Assembly: GCF_002895565.1 (NCBI RefSeq)
Contig: NZ_AZRN01000001.1
Location: forward strand, 1 to 64,000
DNA length: 64,000 bases
Direction: 5' to 3'
Source of the DNA: Petrotoga mexicana DSM 14811
GTDB lineage: Bacteria; Thermotogota; Thermotogae; Petrotogales; Petrotogaceae
Shown here: positions 43,864 through 52,588 of the stretch, piece after piece
Numbering within the stretch: position 1 is the first letter of the stretch
Layout of the letters: every line of letters begins with the position of its first letter
The notes under the pieces: model-generated
What the model was told of the DNA's origin: nothing
The model's input: only the letters and a program-made list of their open reading frames with translations
Database searches by the model: none
Program-made: the position numbers and the translations under genes

Positions 43864-44999
43864 GCCTACTAAAAGTCTACAATCCGTTTCCAATAAAAAT
43901 TGATAGAGCGGAAGGTTGTTACATTTACGATAAAACTGGGAAGGCGTTTATGGACACATTTGCTGGAATAGGAGTAATGAGTTTTGGACATTCTCACCCA
44001 TCTTTGTTACAAGCTTTGAAGGAAAAGATGGATAGATATATGCACACCTCTAATTTTTTTCTCGATGAAGATGCCATTTTCGTATCAGAAAAACTAGTTA
44101 ATTTCACGGGGAAGAATGGTACAGTTTACTTCAGTAATTCTGGAGCAGAGGCAACAGAGGCTGCTTTAAAAGCTATTAAAAAAAGAGCAACAGATAGAAG
44201 GAATAAGATCGTTTTTTTCGAGAATGGTTTTCACGGTAGAACTTTAGGTGCACTTTCTATAAACGGTTTTAAAGATCTAAGAAAACCCTTTGAACCCTTG
44301 CTTCCCAACACTATAGAACTGAAGTATAACGATGTTGAGGATTTAAGTAGATACTTCGATCTATTTGGAGAAGAAACGTTGGCTGTTTTTGTAGAACCGA
44401 TTCTGGGATCAGGCGGAATAGTATCAATCAAACCAGAATTTGCATCTCTGATAGAGGACTTAAAAAAGAAATATAATTTTATTTTAGTCTGCGATGAGGT
44501 TCAAGCCGGGCTTGGGCGAACGGGAAAAATTTTTTCATATCAGCATTTTGGGCTGTCTCCTAATATTATAACCATTGGGAAATCCATAGGCGGTGGCATA
44601 CCTTTGGGGGGGGCGATATTTCTTGAAAATCTATCTCAGGCTTTTGAAAAAGGAGAACACGGCTCAACTTTTGCTCCAAATCCTGTAGCCCTTGCGGGAG
44701 CTAGGTTCGTTGTGGAAAACATTCCTTCTCTTCTGAAAGATGTTGAAGAAAAAGGAAATTACATAATGCAATATTTAAGAGAGAAAAATTTTGAAAAAGT
44801 AAAAGAAGTTCGAGGCAAAGGTTTGATGATTGGCATAGAGTTAAAAGAAGAGGACCCTCAAATGAGGGAAAAAGGTCTACAAGAGGGCCTTTTGTTGAAT
44901 GTACTCCATAATAGTGTGATTCGTCTACTGCCTCCTTTAAATATTGAATATAACGATATCGAAAAGATGTTGACAAAATTAGAGAAGGTTTTAAAATGA
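43860..44999 (+). CDS. patA: N-acetyl-LL-diaminopimelate aminotransferase (ArgD/PatA-like)
   Basis: A 379-residue class III PLP aminotransferase: N-S-G-A-E-A-T-E-A-A-L-K, C-D-E-V-Q-A-G-L-G-R-T-G with the PLP Asp, and the PLP Lys in T-I-G-K-S-I-G-G-G. By sequence alone it could be an acetylornithine aminotransferase. Placement between lysC and the N-acetyl-DAP deacetylase points to the acetylated DAP substrate. It overlaps both neighbours by 4 bases. Confidence 0.82.
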   Translation: MSLLKVYNPFPIKIDRAEGCYIYDKTGKAFMDTFAGIGVMSFGHSHPSLLQALKEKMDRYMHTSNFFLDEDAIFVSEKLVNFTGKNGTVYFSNSGAEATEAALKAIKKRATDRRNKIVFFENGFHGRTLGALSINGFKDLRKPFEPLLPNTIELKYNDVEDLSRYFDLFGEETLAVFVEPILGSGGIVSIKPEFASLIEDLKKKYNFILVCDEVQAGLGRTGKIFSYQHFGLSPNIITIGKSIGGGIPLGGAIFLENLSQAFEKGEHGSTFAPNPVALAGARFVVENIPSLLKDVEEKGNYIMQYLREKNFEKVKEVRGKGLMIGIELKEEDPQMREKGLQEGLLLNVLHNSVIRLLPPLNIEYNDIEKMLTKLEKVLK

Positions 45000-46105
45000 T
45001 CCTTTCACCGTACGAATTGAGACATAAAATACATGAGAATCCAGAATTATCTCTTGAAGAGTATCAAACTACAGAATTATTGGAAAGAACCATAAAAGAA
45101 GCCGCTTCCTTTTACAATGTTGATATTAACGTATATAGACCTCTAAAAACAGGGCTTATTGTTGAGTATAATGGCGACAGTGGCGATGAGTACCTTCTTT
45201 TTAGGGCAGATATCGATGCTTTAAATATAAAAGAAAAGACCGACGTTGATTTCAAATCAAAAAAAGAATACATGCACGCATGTGGTCATGACGTTCATAC
45301 TGCTATTTTGTATGGTTTTTTTATCAACGTAATAAAAAATAAAGTAAAAAAAAATATAATATTTTTATTTCAACCTGCAGAAGAATCAAAGGGTGGAGCC
45401 CAAAAGGTCATCGAAAGTGGAATATTGGATAAATTCAATATAAAAGCGGCTTTCGCCCTACACGTCAACGATGACTTCCCCCTGGGGACCATCGCTTCAA
45501 CGCGTGGTACGCTTTTTGCTTCAGCCCTTGAGTTCTTTGTGGATTTTGAAGGTGTTTCTTCACATCTTGCCTTTCCCCATCAATCTAAAAATGCATTAAA
45601 CGCCCTTCGCATATTTTTAGATGTGCTTGATAAACTTCCAAAAAATCCCATGGAACCTTTTGTAATCGGCGTTGGTAAAGTAAGTGCAGGTAGCGCGATC
45701 AACATTCTACCAGGGAACTCCCATGTTGAAGGAAGTATCAGAGGTGTTAATTCCGAAAATAGCCTAAAATATTTCGAAGATATGAAAAATATACTGTCAG
45801 GGATAAAGACCATGACAGGGGTTGATTATTCGTTAAGCAAAGGGTCTTTCTATTCGGAAGTCGTTAACGATTCTTTGCTATACGACAAATTTATTCCTAA
45901 ACTCTCAAAAACCTTTAATTTTATTGACTGTGGCTTAAAAATGACGGGTGAGGATTTTGGCTTTATATCAAGAAAATATCCCGCACTAATGTGTTGGTTA
46001 GGGAGTTCCAAAGGCGAACACCACGGTCTTCATAACCCTGAATTTTTGCCTCCCGATGAGGTAATAGATGTTGGGATAAAGGTTTTTGAAACATTTTTAG
46101 ATTAA
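44996..46105 (+). CDS. N-acetyldiaminopimelate deacetylase (M20 family)
   Basis: A 369-residue M20D amidohydrolase with metal ligands in H-A-C-G-H-D-V-H-T, P-A-E-E-S-K-G-G-A and T-G-E-D-F-G-F. The family includes amino-acylases, but the operon (dapH, aminotransferase) makes it the deacetylase that gives LL-DAP. No dapF epimerase lies in the window. Its stop overlaps the convergent ispD stop within TTAA. Confidence 0.85.
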   Translation: MILSPYELRHKIHENPELSLEEYQTTELLERTIKEAASFYNVDINVYRPLKTGLIVEYNGDSGDEYLLFRADIDALNIKEKTDVDFKSKKEYMHACGHDVHTAILYGFFINVIKNKVKKNIIFLFQPAEESKGGAQKVIESGILDKFNIKAAFALHVNDDFPLGTIASTRGTLFASALEFFVDFEGVSSHLAFPHQSKNALNALRIFLDVLDKLPKNPMEPFVIGVGKVSAGSAINILPGNSHVEGSIRGVNSENSLKYFEDMKNILSGIKTMTGVDYSLSKGSFYSEVVNDSLLYDKFIPKLSKTFNFIDCGLKMTGEDFGFISRKYPALMCWLGSSKGEHHGLHNPEFLPPDEVIDVGIKVFETFLD

Positions 46106-46785
46106 GGATTCAATTCAAAAAAACATCTGGCTAGTTCAAAATCCTTTTTTTTCGTTAGTTTGATGTTATTTTTATGATCTTCCACAATCGATGTTTCATA
46201 ACCAGCATGAATAAATATAGATGCGTCATCTGTGAAAGAAGATAAGATCTTTTCCACATTTTGATAAGCTTTAAGTAATTTGGCAAAATCGAAAGTTTGA
46301 GGGGTATGATGCAGATAAATCTGGGATCTTTCTAAAGTTTTTAAAATCCGACCGTTATTGACTTGAGAAACCGTGTTTTCTGCCATTTCTGCCAAAACAG
46401 CCCCTCCTATGTCTTTTGCTTCGTAGATGCTTTCATCTATTTTTTTAATATCAACGAAAGGTCTTACGGCATCGTGAATGCAAACTAAATCAGGCTTATT
46501 ATCTTTTTTACTCAAATACAACAGGGCGTTATAAACGCTTTCTTGTCTGCTGCTACCGCCAATTACCACATTCTCAAATTTTGAGAAGATTTTAACTTCT
46601 TTTTCTGTTAAATCCACGTAGTTTCTATGAGATACCACGAGAAACTTATCTATTAATTTTGACTGCTGGAATTTTTCAGCTGATATTCTCAATATTGTTT
46701 TGTTATTTAATTTTACAAATTGTTTTGGAATTTCAAACCCCGCTCTTTTCCCTTCTCCAGCTGCTACTATAATCGCATAAACCAT
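46102..46785 (-). CDS. ispD: 2-C-methyl-D-erythritol 4-phosphate cytidylyltransferase
   Basis: IspD acts in the MEP isoprenoid pathway. Seen are A-A-G-E-G-K-R, P-K-Q-F-V-K-L, I-H-D-A-V-R-P-F-V, H-T-P-Q-T-F and the C-terminal D-D-A-S-I. ATG at 46785 (after AAAGGGTGA) is preferred over the GTG at 46794 that overlaps the ribosome site. A TarI-like ribitol cytidylyltransferase is a less likely alternative. Confidence 0.9.
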   Translation of the reverse strand: MVYAIIVAAGEGKRAGFEIPKQFVKLNNKTILRISAEKFQQSKLIDKFLVVSHRNYVDLTEKEVKIFSKFENVVIGGSSRQESVYNALLYLSKKDNKPDLVCIHDAVRPFVDIKKIDESIYEAKDIGGAVLAEMAENTVSQVNNGRILKTLERSQIYLHHTPQTFDFAKLLKAYQNVEKILSSFTDDASIFIHAGYETSIVEDHKNNIKLTKKKDFELARCFFELNP

Positions 46786-46919
46786 TTTCTTCACCCTTTA
46801 TTATTTTTTGTATTTTAAAAAATAGATTTAGTAGAACTTCATCTTTTTTTTAAATAATTAATTTAACTTTTGATATAATAGATTGATAAACTTATTATAA
46901 TATATTTTTGGCAGAATTG

Positions 46920-47255
46920 TGCGCACGGTGGGGTCACAGGGCGGAGCCCTCCCCCACCAGAGTCTAAGGGACCGCAGCTCCCTTCCTAAAAAGGGTACGC
47001 TGCTGGCTGATGGAGTGCTAATAAAGACCCTTTTCCTCACGGGTGGGGAACGTAGCAAAGGGGAGCTAATAAAGGCCCTTCTCCTCACGGGTGGGGAGCG
47101 GGGTGAAAGGGCGCTAACAAAGTATAAGCGCAGCTTACAAAAAAATGTTTTAAAAGGGGTCACAGGGCGGAGCCCTCCCCCACCAGAGTCTAAGGGGACC
47201 GCAGGTCCCTTCCTAAAAAGGGTACGCTGCTGGGCGAAGGGGAGCAAATATCATA
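46920..47255 (+). repeat. Repeat-filled gap between ispD and the ROK gene
   Basis: About 520 bases separate ispD and the ROK gene. From 46920 on, at least two full units are visible: GGTCACAGGGCGGAGCCCTC at 46932 and again near 47158, GGGACCGCAG palindromes near 46969 and 47197, plus extra GGGTGGGGAACG and GGGTGGGGAGCGGGGTG modules. AT-rich sequence at 46860-46910 has TATAAT-like strings but no clear -35. Confidence 0.85.
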
Positions 47256-47304
47256 GAAACAAATATTACAGAAGACAGCAAATACACTTCAAGGAGTGAT
47301 GGCA

Positions 47305-48255
47305 ATGTTAGTAGTAGGGATCGATTTGGGAGGCACTGAGATAAAAGCTGGGTTAGTCGATGAAAAAAAGGGAATAATTAAAAAGATTTCTAGGCCTACA
47401 GAAGTTGAAAAGGGAAATGCCCAGGTAATAGCTAATATAACAAAAACAGTGAAAGATTTAACGGAAAACACTGAATTTTCAGCAATTGGAATAGGTTCAC
47501 CAGGTTCTATAGATAGAAAAAATGGAATTGTGAGATTTTCACCAAACTTTCCAAACTGGCGAAATTTTGAATTAGTTCGCTTGATAAAAGAAAATATAAA
47601 TGTTGACGTCTTTTTAGAAAACGATGCCAATGCCTTCGCACTTGGAGAATGGTATTTCGGGAAAGCAAAGGGGTTGCACGATTTCATTGCTTTAACCATA
47701 GGAACAGGCATAGGTTCAGGTGTAGTTTGTAACAACATATTTTTAACAGGTAAAGATGGTCTTGCCCCAGAATTGGGTCATGTTGTGGTTGTACCAAATG
47801 GTCCACAATGCGGATGTGGTAATAGAGGATGTGTTGAAGCTACTTCTTCTGCAAAATATATAGCATTAGAAGCCAAGAATTTGATAGATAGGTACCCAGA
47901 CAGCCTCGTTTTAAAATTAGCCGGGAAAAAGGAAAAGATTGAATCAAAGCACGTTTTTCAAGCTTATGAAAAAAATGATCCTCTTGCCAGTGTAGTGTGT
48001 AATTTTGCCATTGATGCACTTGCACGGGCTATTGGAGGTTATGTTCATGCCTTTAATCCTGAAAAAATTATAATCGGCGGAGGATTAAGCAGAGCAGGTG
48101 ATGCTCTTTTTGTCCCATTAAGAGAAATGACGAAAAAATATGTTATGAGCAGTTTCGCCGATACTTACACCATAGAACAATCATCTTTAGTGGAAGATGC
48201 AGGCATTTTAGGAGCAGCATCTGCAGCCTTTTATGCCGAAGAAAAACCCTTATAG
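47305..48255 (+). CDS. ROK family sugar kinase
   Basis: A 316-residue ROK kinase, probably a glucokinase. N-terminal ATP motif G-I-D-L-G-G-T-E-I-K-A-G, E-N-D-A-N-A-F-A-L-G-E-W with the catalytic Asp, T-I-G-T-G-I-G-S-G, E-L-G-H and the zinc motif C-G-C-G-N-R-G-C-V-E. No DNA-binding domain, so an enzyme and not a ROK repressor. ATG at 47305 is 8 bases after AAGGAG; GTG/ATG at 47296/47299 overlap the site. Exact sugar unknown. Confidence 0.88.
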   Translation: MLVVGIDLGGTEIKAGLVDEKKGIIKKISRPTEVEKGNAQVIANITKTVKDLTENTEFSAIGIGSPGSIDRKNGIVRFSPNFPNWRNFELVRLIKENINVDVFLENDANAFALGEWYFGKAKGLHDFIALTIGTGIGSGVVCNNIFLTGKDGLAPELGHVVVVPNGPQCGCGNRGCVEATSSAKYIALEAKNLIDRYPDSLVLKLAGKKEKIESKHVFQAYEKNDPLASVVCNFAIDALARAIGGYVHAFNPEKIIIGGGLSRAGDALFVPLREMTKKYVMSSFADTYTIEQSSLVEDAGILGAASAAFYAEEKPL

Positions 48256-48352
48256 TTCATAATCAAGAATCTCTTATCTAGAACCGAAAGAAAGTTTCGC
48301 ACGCATTGGTTCTTGCTGTATAAAACAAAGATAAATGCAAAAAACTATATAT

Positions 48353-48382
48353 AATCCCCGTCTGTAGTAACGGGGATTTTCC
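48353..48382. terminator. Bidirectional terminator between ROK gene and degV
   Basis: AATCCCCGT (48353-48361) pairs with ACGGGGATT (48370-48378), followed by TT on the plus strand; the minus strand runs into ATTATATA. It separates convergent genes. Confidence 0.8.
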
Positions 48383-48397
48383 AATATTTAATGCACT

Positions 48398-49234
48398 TTA
48401 AAAAGCAAGTATAACTCCACCTTCATTGGCATAAACGGTACTTATCCCTGCAGTTTCCACAATAATTATGTCTCTAAAATTATATCTATTAGCTGCCTCT
48501 TTTTTAATATACTCGGCTCTCTCGAGAGCATTACAATGAGCAATTCCTAAAACTTTATCTTTCAAATTATTCCCCACTTCTCCTATTTTATCAACTAGCT
48601 TTTTAATCGCATTTTTGCTTCCTCGTGCTTTATCCAATAAAGTTATAGTACCTTCTTTAGTACCTGCCAGAATAGGTTTTATATTCAAAAAAGAGGCAAA
48701 CTGACCTTTCAATTTTCCCATACGTCCTGCTTTGATAAGGTTATCTAGCGAATCAAGCACAAATAAGGTCTGCATCTCTTCTATATATTTTTCTGCTTTT
48801 TTTATTATTTCTTCCCTACCGAGTTTTGCTTCAATTAATTCACCAATTTTGTAAGCAATCATTGTTTCACCGACAGAAGCGCTAAAAGAATTGAATACTT
48901 TCACGAATTTGTCTTTAGCTTCTTCCAATAAAATATTCTTAGCGAGAACCGCATTCTGATAACTCGAACTTAGCTCCTTAGATAAGGTAACTACAAAGGT
49001 ATTTTCATATTTCTCGTATAAATTTAGAAATGGCTTAGGACCTGGACTGGCGGTTTTAGGAACTTCGGTAGAGTTTCTCATCGCCTCCAGTAGTTTTTCA
49101 CGGTCTAGATTCTCATCATCTATAAAATGCTGATCACCAACATCAATAAATAATGGAACTGTCGATATATCAAATCTTTCTTTAATTTCTTTTGTTAAAT
49201 CACAACAACTGTCAACTACTATTTTAAACTTCAC
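48398..49234 (-). CDS. DegV family fatty-acid-binding protein
   Basis: A 278-residue DegV protein: I-V-V-D-S-C-C-D-L at the start, T-A-S-P-G-P at the ligand entrance, T-L-S-K-E-L-S-S-S-Y-Q-N-A, and A-G-R-M-G-K-L-K-G. Members bind fatty acids, in some bacteria as part of FakB-type kinase systems; no FakA gene is nearby. The frame is full length. Confidence 0.92.
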   Translation of the reverse strand: MKFKIVVDSCCDLTKEIKERFDISTVPLFIDVGDQHFIDDENLDREKLLEAMRNSTEVPKTASPGPKPFLNLYEKYENTFVVTLSKELSSSYQNAVLAKNILLEEAKDKFVKVFNSFSASVGETMIAYKIGELIEAKLGREEIIKKAEKYIEEMQTLFVLDSLDNLIKAGRMGKLKGQFASFLNIKPILAGTKEGTITLLDKARGSKNAIKKLVDKIGEVGNNLKDKVLGIAHCNALERAEYIKKEAANRYNFRDIIIVETAGISTVYANEGGVILAF

Positions 49235-49282
49235 TATTTTATTCCCTCCATTGAGCTTAATTATATTTAATCAGCTTTATTG

Positions 49283-49294
49283 TATATTATACCA
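49283..49294 (-). promoter_or_regulatory. Extended -10 promoter of degV
   Basis: On the minus strand, TTGGTATAAT (about 49295-49286) gives an extended -10 about 50 bases before the degV start. The -35 region (GTCGAT) is weak. Confidence 0.5.
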
Positions 49295-49369
49295 ATATAT
49301 CATAAAAAATCGACTTTTTAATGAAATTTTTATTTATAAAAATATTCCAAAATCGATTAATCATAGAAC

Positions 49370-49585
49370 ATGCCCGAAGGGATAAAACTTCGGTTGTGAA
49401 GCATAAGTGCCAATTGTGTGGTGAGCTGCGAGGCAAAGGGGCACTAACAAAGATCCTTTTCCTTATGGGTGGGCAGTGGGGGAAGGACACTAACAAAGAT
49501 CCTTTTCCTTATGTGTGAAAAACAGGGTTAAAGGGACCGCAGGTCCCTCTTCCACACGGGTGGGCAGCGGAGGAAGGGCGCTATA
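49370..49585 (+). repeat. Repeat copies upstream of a nuclease remnant
   Basis: Three degraded GGTGGGCAGCGG..GAAGG..GCTAACAAAG modules and one intact AGGGACCGCAGGTCCCT palindrome (about 49534-49550). With the remnant downstream this makes a stretch of about 630 bases (49235-49870) without an intact gene. Confidence 0.7.
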
Positions 49586-49649
49586 AAACTCATTATACAA
49601 GAGATATATGATAAGATAGCTCACCTTCAAAAAGATATGATATAATTAA

Positions 49650-50128
49650 AAAGACTCCATATTCAAAGAATTATTTGAAGACAGAACCGTATTCTATGAC
49701 TTCCTAAAAGCCTTTCTACCAAAAGAAATCACAAAACAAATAAAAGAGACAGATTTAAAACGTGAACAAACTGAACTAATAGGCAAAGACTTCTCCATAA
49801 AAAGATCAGACATACTATAAATAGGCATCGCCAATGGATCTAACAAACCGGTTACCAAGAGCTAAAAGAAATGGAGGTGCCAAAAATGTTTGACACATTA
49901 GAAGAGATAGTAAAAAGAGACAGAGAAAAAGCTAAATTAGAAGGTAAAGTTGAAGGGAAACTTGAAGGAGAAAGAGAATTAATCATAGAAATTCTAAACC
50001 AAAGGTTTGAAGAAGATTTTGATAAAAGATTAGAAGAAAAGATTAGAAAAGCAAATGAAGAAACCATAAATCAAATAAAGAAAAATATTCTAAGTATTAC
50101 ATTAGAAGAACTAAAAAAGTTATTGTAA
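49650..50128 (+). pseudogene. Remnant of an Rpn-family (PD-(D/E)XK) nuclease/transposase gene
   Basis: Two pieces of one protein are visible in different frames. At 49650-49820 the translation runs K-D-S-I-F-K-E-L-F-E-D-R-T-V-F-Y-D-F-L, ending in a stop after S-D-I-L, which matches the N-terminus of Rpn-type recombination-promoting nucleases. From about 49850, Y-Q-E-L-K-E-M-E-V-P-K-M-F-D and a Lys/Glu-rich coiled coil to the stop at 50128 match the C-terminus. The middle, including the catalytic core, and the start codon are missing. The distal ORF starting at 49871 has a GGAGGTGCC site and might still be translated. Confidence 0.75.
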
Positions 50129-50196
50129 GAATGCTAGGAGGCAAATCCTTTGTCAAGTATCTCATCAACCATTTTTATTATACAGCCACTCCTCAC

Positions 50197-50225
50197 TTGA
50201 CAAGGTTAGAAAAATATGTTATACT
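50197..50225 (+). promoter_or_regulatory. Promoter of the trp operon
   Basis: TTGACA (50197-50202), exactly 17 bases, TATACT (50220-50225). The -35 lies in the right arm of an inverted repeat (TTGTCAAGT 50150-50158 and ACTTGACAA 50195-50203), a possible protein-binding site. Confidence 0.9.
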
Positions 50226-50256
50226 AAAATTAATCTGATATTAATGGGGTAATAGC

Positions 50257-50346
50257 ATGTTTGATCAAGAAAATCTTTTTTTAAAAACACCCAAGTTAAA
50301 AAACAATACAATAAATATAATTAATTGGTGGTGGCATCTCGGATAG
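50257..50346 (+). CDS. trpL: trp leader peptide with three consecutive Trp codons
   Basis: A 29-codon frame from ATG at 50257 to TAG at 50346. It contains TGG TGG TGG (50326-50334) followed by H-L-G-stop. A weak GGGGT site precedes the ATG. It begins about 30 bases after the trp promoter. The Trp triplet lies immediately upstream of segment 1 of the attenuator, the textbook position for ribosome-mediated attenuation. It is not homologous in sequence to E. coli trpL beyond that logic. Confidence 0.9.
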   Translation: MFDQENLFLKTPKLKNNTINIINWWWHLG

Positions 50347-50410
50347 GGATGCCAGTGTAAATCTGCCTAGAAAGTAATCAAAGGGCATCCCTTGAGGGAT
50401 GCCCTTTTTT
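50333..50410 (+). terminator. trp attenuator
   Basis: Four segments: 1 GGCATC (50333-50338), 2 GGGATGCC (50346-50353), 3 GGGCATCCC (50383-50391), 4 GGGATGCCC (50396-50404) followed by TTTTTT. 3:4 is a 9-bp terminator, 2:3 an 8-bp perfect antiterminator, 1:2 a 6-bp pause-type hairpin. A ribosome stalled on the Trp codons would mask segment 1 and favour 2:3. All pairings are read from sequence; the mechanism is inferred from known trp attenuators. Confidence 0.93.
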
Positions 50411-50517
50411 AATTTAGGAGGTCTTTTTCCTATTAAAAAAGGGATAAAAGGACCTCCTTTTATTTTTTTAAAAAGCACAAACTTAGCAAAAAATTTAAAG
50501 CCGAGAAGGAGGGGAAT

Positions 50518-51996
50518 ATGTTTACAAAAAAGTCTGTAATAAATCAATCAATTTTACCAATTGTAGAAAAAATAAGCCTAGAAAATCCTGATCCGACGGT
50601 AATTTATAAAAAAATTGCTTTAAATAATCCATATTCGTTTATATTAGAAAATCTTTCGATCAACGAAAAAAAGTATTCCTTAATAGGAATCACTCCATTA
50701 AAAGTCGTGAAATTAAATTATATCGCCAAGAAAAAGACGAAACTTATTTTTTTTGAAAAAGGTAAAACTTTTTTTGATGAAAGTACAGATTACATATCTT
50801 TTTTAAAGGAACAGTTAGAAAGTATTCAGTATGAAAGTATTCTAAATATCCCAGATTTATTTGCAAGTTTTGTCGGATACTTCGGTTATGAAATTATTTC
50901 CATTTGGGAAGATATATACCATAATGAAATGGATAAAGATCTCAAACATGGAGATTTACCACTATCTATCTTAGTGTTTCCAAGAATCTCGTTGATATTA
51001 GATCAAAGTGAAAAAGTGGGGTATTTGGTAAATGTTGTTGATAGTGGATCAGAGGAAGATATAGAAAGTCGAATTTCTTTGGCTAAACATGAAAATCATC
51101 AGATATTAAAAGATTTAGAAAAAACTTCTACTCAAAAGGAAGGAGAAAAAAACAACGATCAAGTCAAATTGAAGATCAAACACCACACAAGTAAAGAAGA
51201 ATTCGTCGAAAAAGTAGAAAAAACAAAAAATTATATAAACGCTGGTGAGGCTTTTCAAATCGTCTTATCTCAAAGGTTTTCTTGCAAAATAACGCAACAT
51301 CCTTTTGAAATATATGAAAATCTAAGAAAGATAAACCCTTCACCTTACATGTTTTATCTTAATTTTCCAGAAGCAACCATTATTGGCTCTTCTCCAGAAA
51401 TGCTCGTAAAAGTTGAAGGGCAAAGAGTAATCACCAGGCCCCTTGCTGGTACAAGAAAGAGAGGGGAAACTCCCCAAGCAGATGAAGCCATAGAAAAAGA
51501 ACTCTTAAGTGATGAGAAAGAAAGAGCAGAACACATAATGCTGGTCGATCTTGCAAGGAACGATTTAGGCAGGGTATGTAAAGAAGGAAGTGTTAAGGTT
51601 ACAAAATTTTTTGGAATTGAAAAATATTCACATGTGATGCACATCTATTCGCAAGTTGAAGGTTTAAAAAAGGATTATTTAAACTCACTTGATGTATTGA
51701 AATCTTTGTTCCCAGCGGGGACTGTATCAGGAGCACCAAAGATTAGGGCAATTGAAATAATTGATGAATTGGAAGACGAACCAAGAGAAATCTATGCCGG
51801 CGTTGTTGGATACATTGATACAAAGGGAAATTTAGATACAAGTATCGCAATCAGGACGATGGTGTGCAAAGAAAATGAAGTAAGGATACAAGCTGGTGCT
51901 GGTATAGTGTCTTATTCCATCGCTGAAAATGAGTATTATGAAACAGTCAACAAGGCAATGGCAATGTTCAAATCTTTAGAAAAGGGGGATTGTTGA
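50518..51996 (+). CDS. trpE: Anthranilate synthase component I
   Basis: A 492-residue chorismate-binding enzyme. Seen are S-F-I-L-E-N near the N-terminus (region of the Trp feedback site), G-E-A-F-Q-I-V-L-S-Q-R-F, R-P-L-A-G-T-R-K-R-G, D-L-A-R-N-D-L-G-R-V and G-A-P-K-I-R-A-I-E-I-I. AAGGAGGGGAAT precedes the ATG. The first structural gene behind the attenuator. Confidence 0.96.
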   Translation: MFTKKSVINQSILPIVEKISLENPDPTVIYKKIALNNPYSFILENLSINEKKYSLIGITPLKVVKLNYIAKKKTKLIFFEKGKTFFDESTDYISFLKEQLESIQYESILNIPDLFASFVGYFGYEIISIWEDIYHNEMDKDLKHGDLPLSILVFPRISLILDQSEKVGYLVNVVDSGSEEDIESRISLAKHENHQILKDLEKTSTQKEGEKNNDQVKLKIKHHTSKEEFVEKVEKTKNYINAGEAFQIVLSQRFSCKITQHPFEIYENLRKINPSPYMFYLNFPEATIIGSSPEMLVKVEGQRVITRPLAGTRKRGETPQADEAIEKELLSDEKERAEHIMLVDLARNDLGRVCKEGSVKVTKFFGIEKYSHVMHIYSQVEGLKKDYLNSLDVLKSLFPAGTVSGAPKIRAIEIIDELEDEPREIYAGVVGYIDTKGNLDTSIAIRTMVCKENEVRIQAGAGIVSYSIAENEYYETVNKAMAMFKSLEKGDC

Positions 51997-51997
51997 G

Positions 51998-52588
51998 ATG
52001 ATTCTTTTGATAGACAATTACGACTCATTCACCTACAACATCTATCAAACAGCGTGTGAGTTCGATGATGTTTTGGTCTATAGAAACGACAAAGTATCTG
52101 TAAAAGATATTGAAATGCTCAAGCCTTCTCACATAATAATTTCTCCGGGTCCAGGTGTTCCCAAAGATGCTGGGATTTCCATTGAAATGATTAAACACTT
52201 CAAAGGAATAATTCCAATTCTTGGAATCTGTTTAGGCCATCAGTGTATTGCCGAGGCTTTCAATGGAAAGGTTGTCAGAGCAAAAGAGATATTCCATGGA
52301 AAGACTTCTAAGATATATATCAAAGAAAAAAAGGATATATTTCAAGGTATAGATAGCCCCTTTGAAGCTACCAGATACCATTCACTTATCGTGTCAAACG
52401 AGATGTTCCCGAAAGAATTAAAAATAACCGCCTCTACACAAGACGGAGAGATCATGGCCTTAAGGCACATTAGTTACCAAATATATGGGGTACAATTCCA
52501 TCCAGAATCTATCTTAACAACAGTGGGACCGAGATTAATAGAGAATTTTATAAATATTAAAGTTGAAAGGGGTGTCAGCTATGTTTAA
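51998..52588 (+). CDS. trpG: Anthranilate synthase component II (glutamine amidotransferase)
   Basis: A 196-residue class I amidotransferase: D-N-Y-D-S-F-T-Y-N at the start, I-L-G-I-C-L-G-H-Q with the nucleophilic Cys, and V-Q-F-H-P-E-S with the catalytic His. It is a separate gene, unlike the trpGD fusion known in T. maritima. It begins 1 base after trpE and overlaps trpD. Confidence 0.96.
   Translation: MILLIDNYDSFTYNIYQTACEFDDVLVYRNDKVSVKDIEMLKPSHIIISPGPGVPKDAGISIEMIKHFKGIIPILGICLGHQCIAEAFNGKVVRAKEIFHGKTSKIYIKEKKDIFQGIDSPFEATRYHSLIVSNEMFPKELKITASTQDGEIMALRHISYQIYGVQFHPESILTTVGPRLIENFINIKVERGVSYV

Noticed and set aside
46919-47299. 126-codon plus-strand open frame before the ROK gene
   Set aside because: It consists of repeat sequence and has no ribosome site.
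50131-50238. Short open frame upstream of trpL
   Set aside because: It overlaps the trp promoter, so it would not lie on that transcript, and it lacks a ribosome site.
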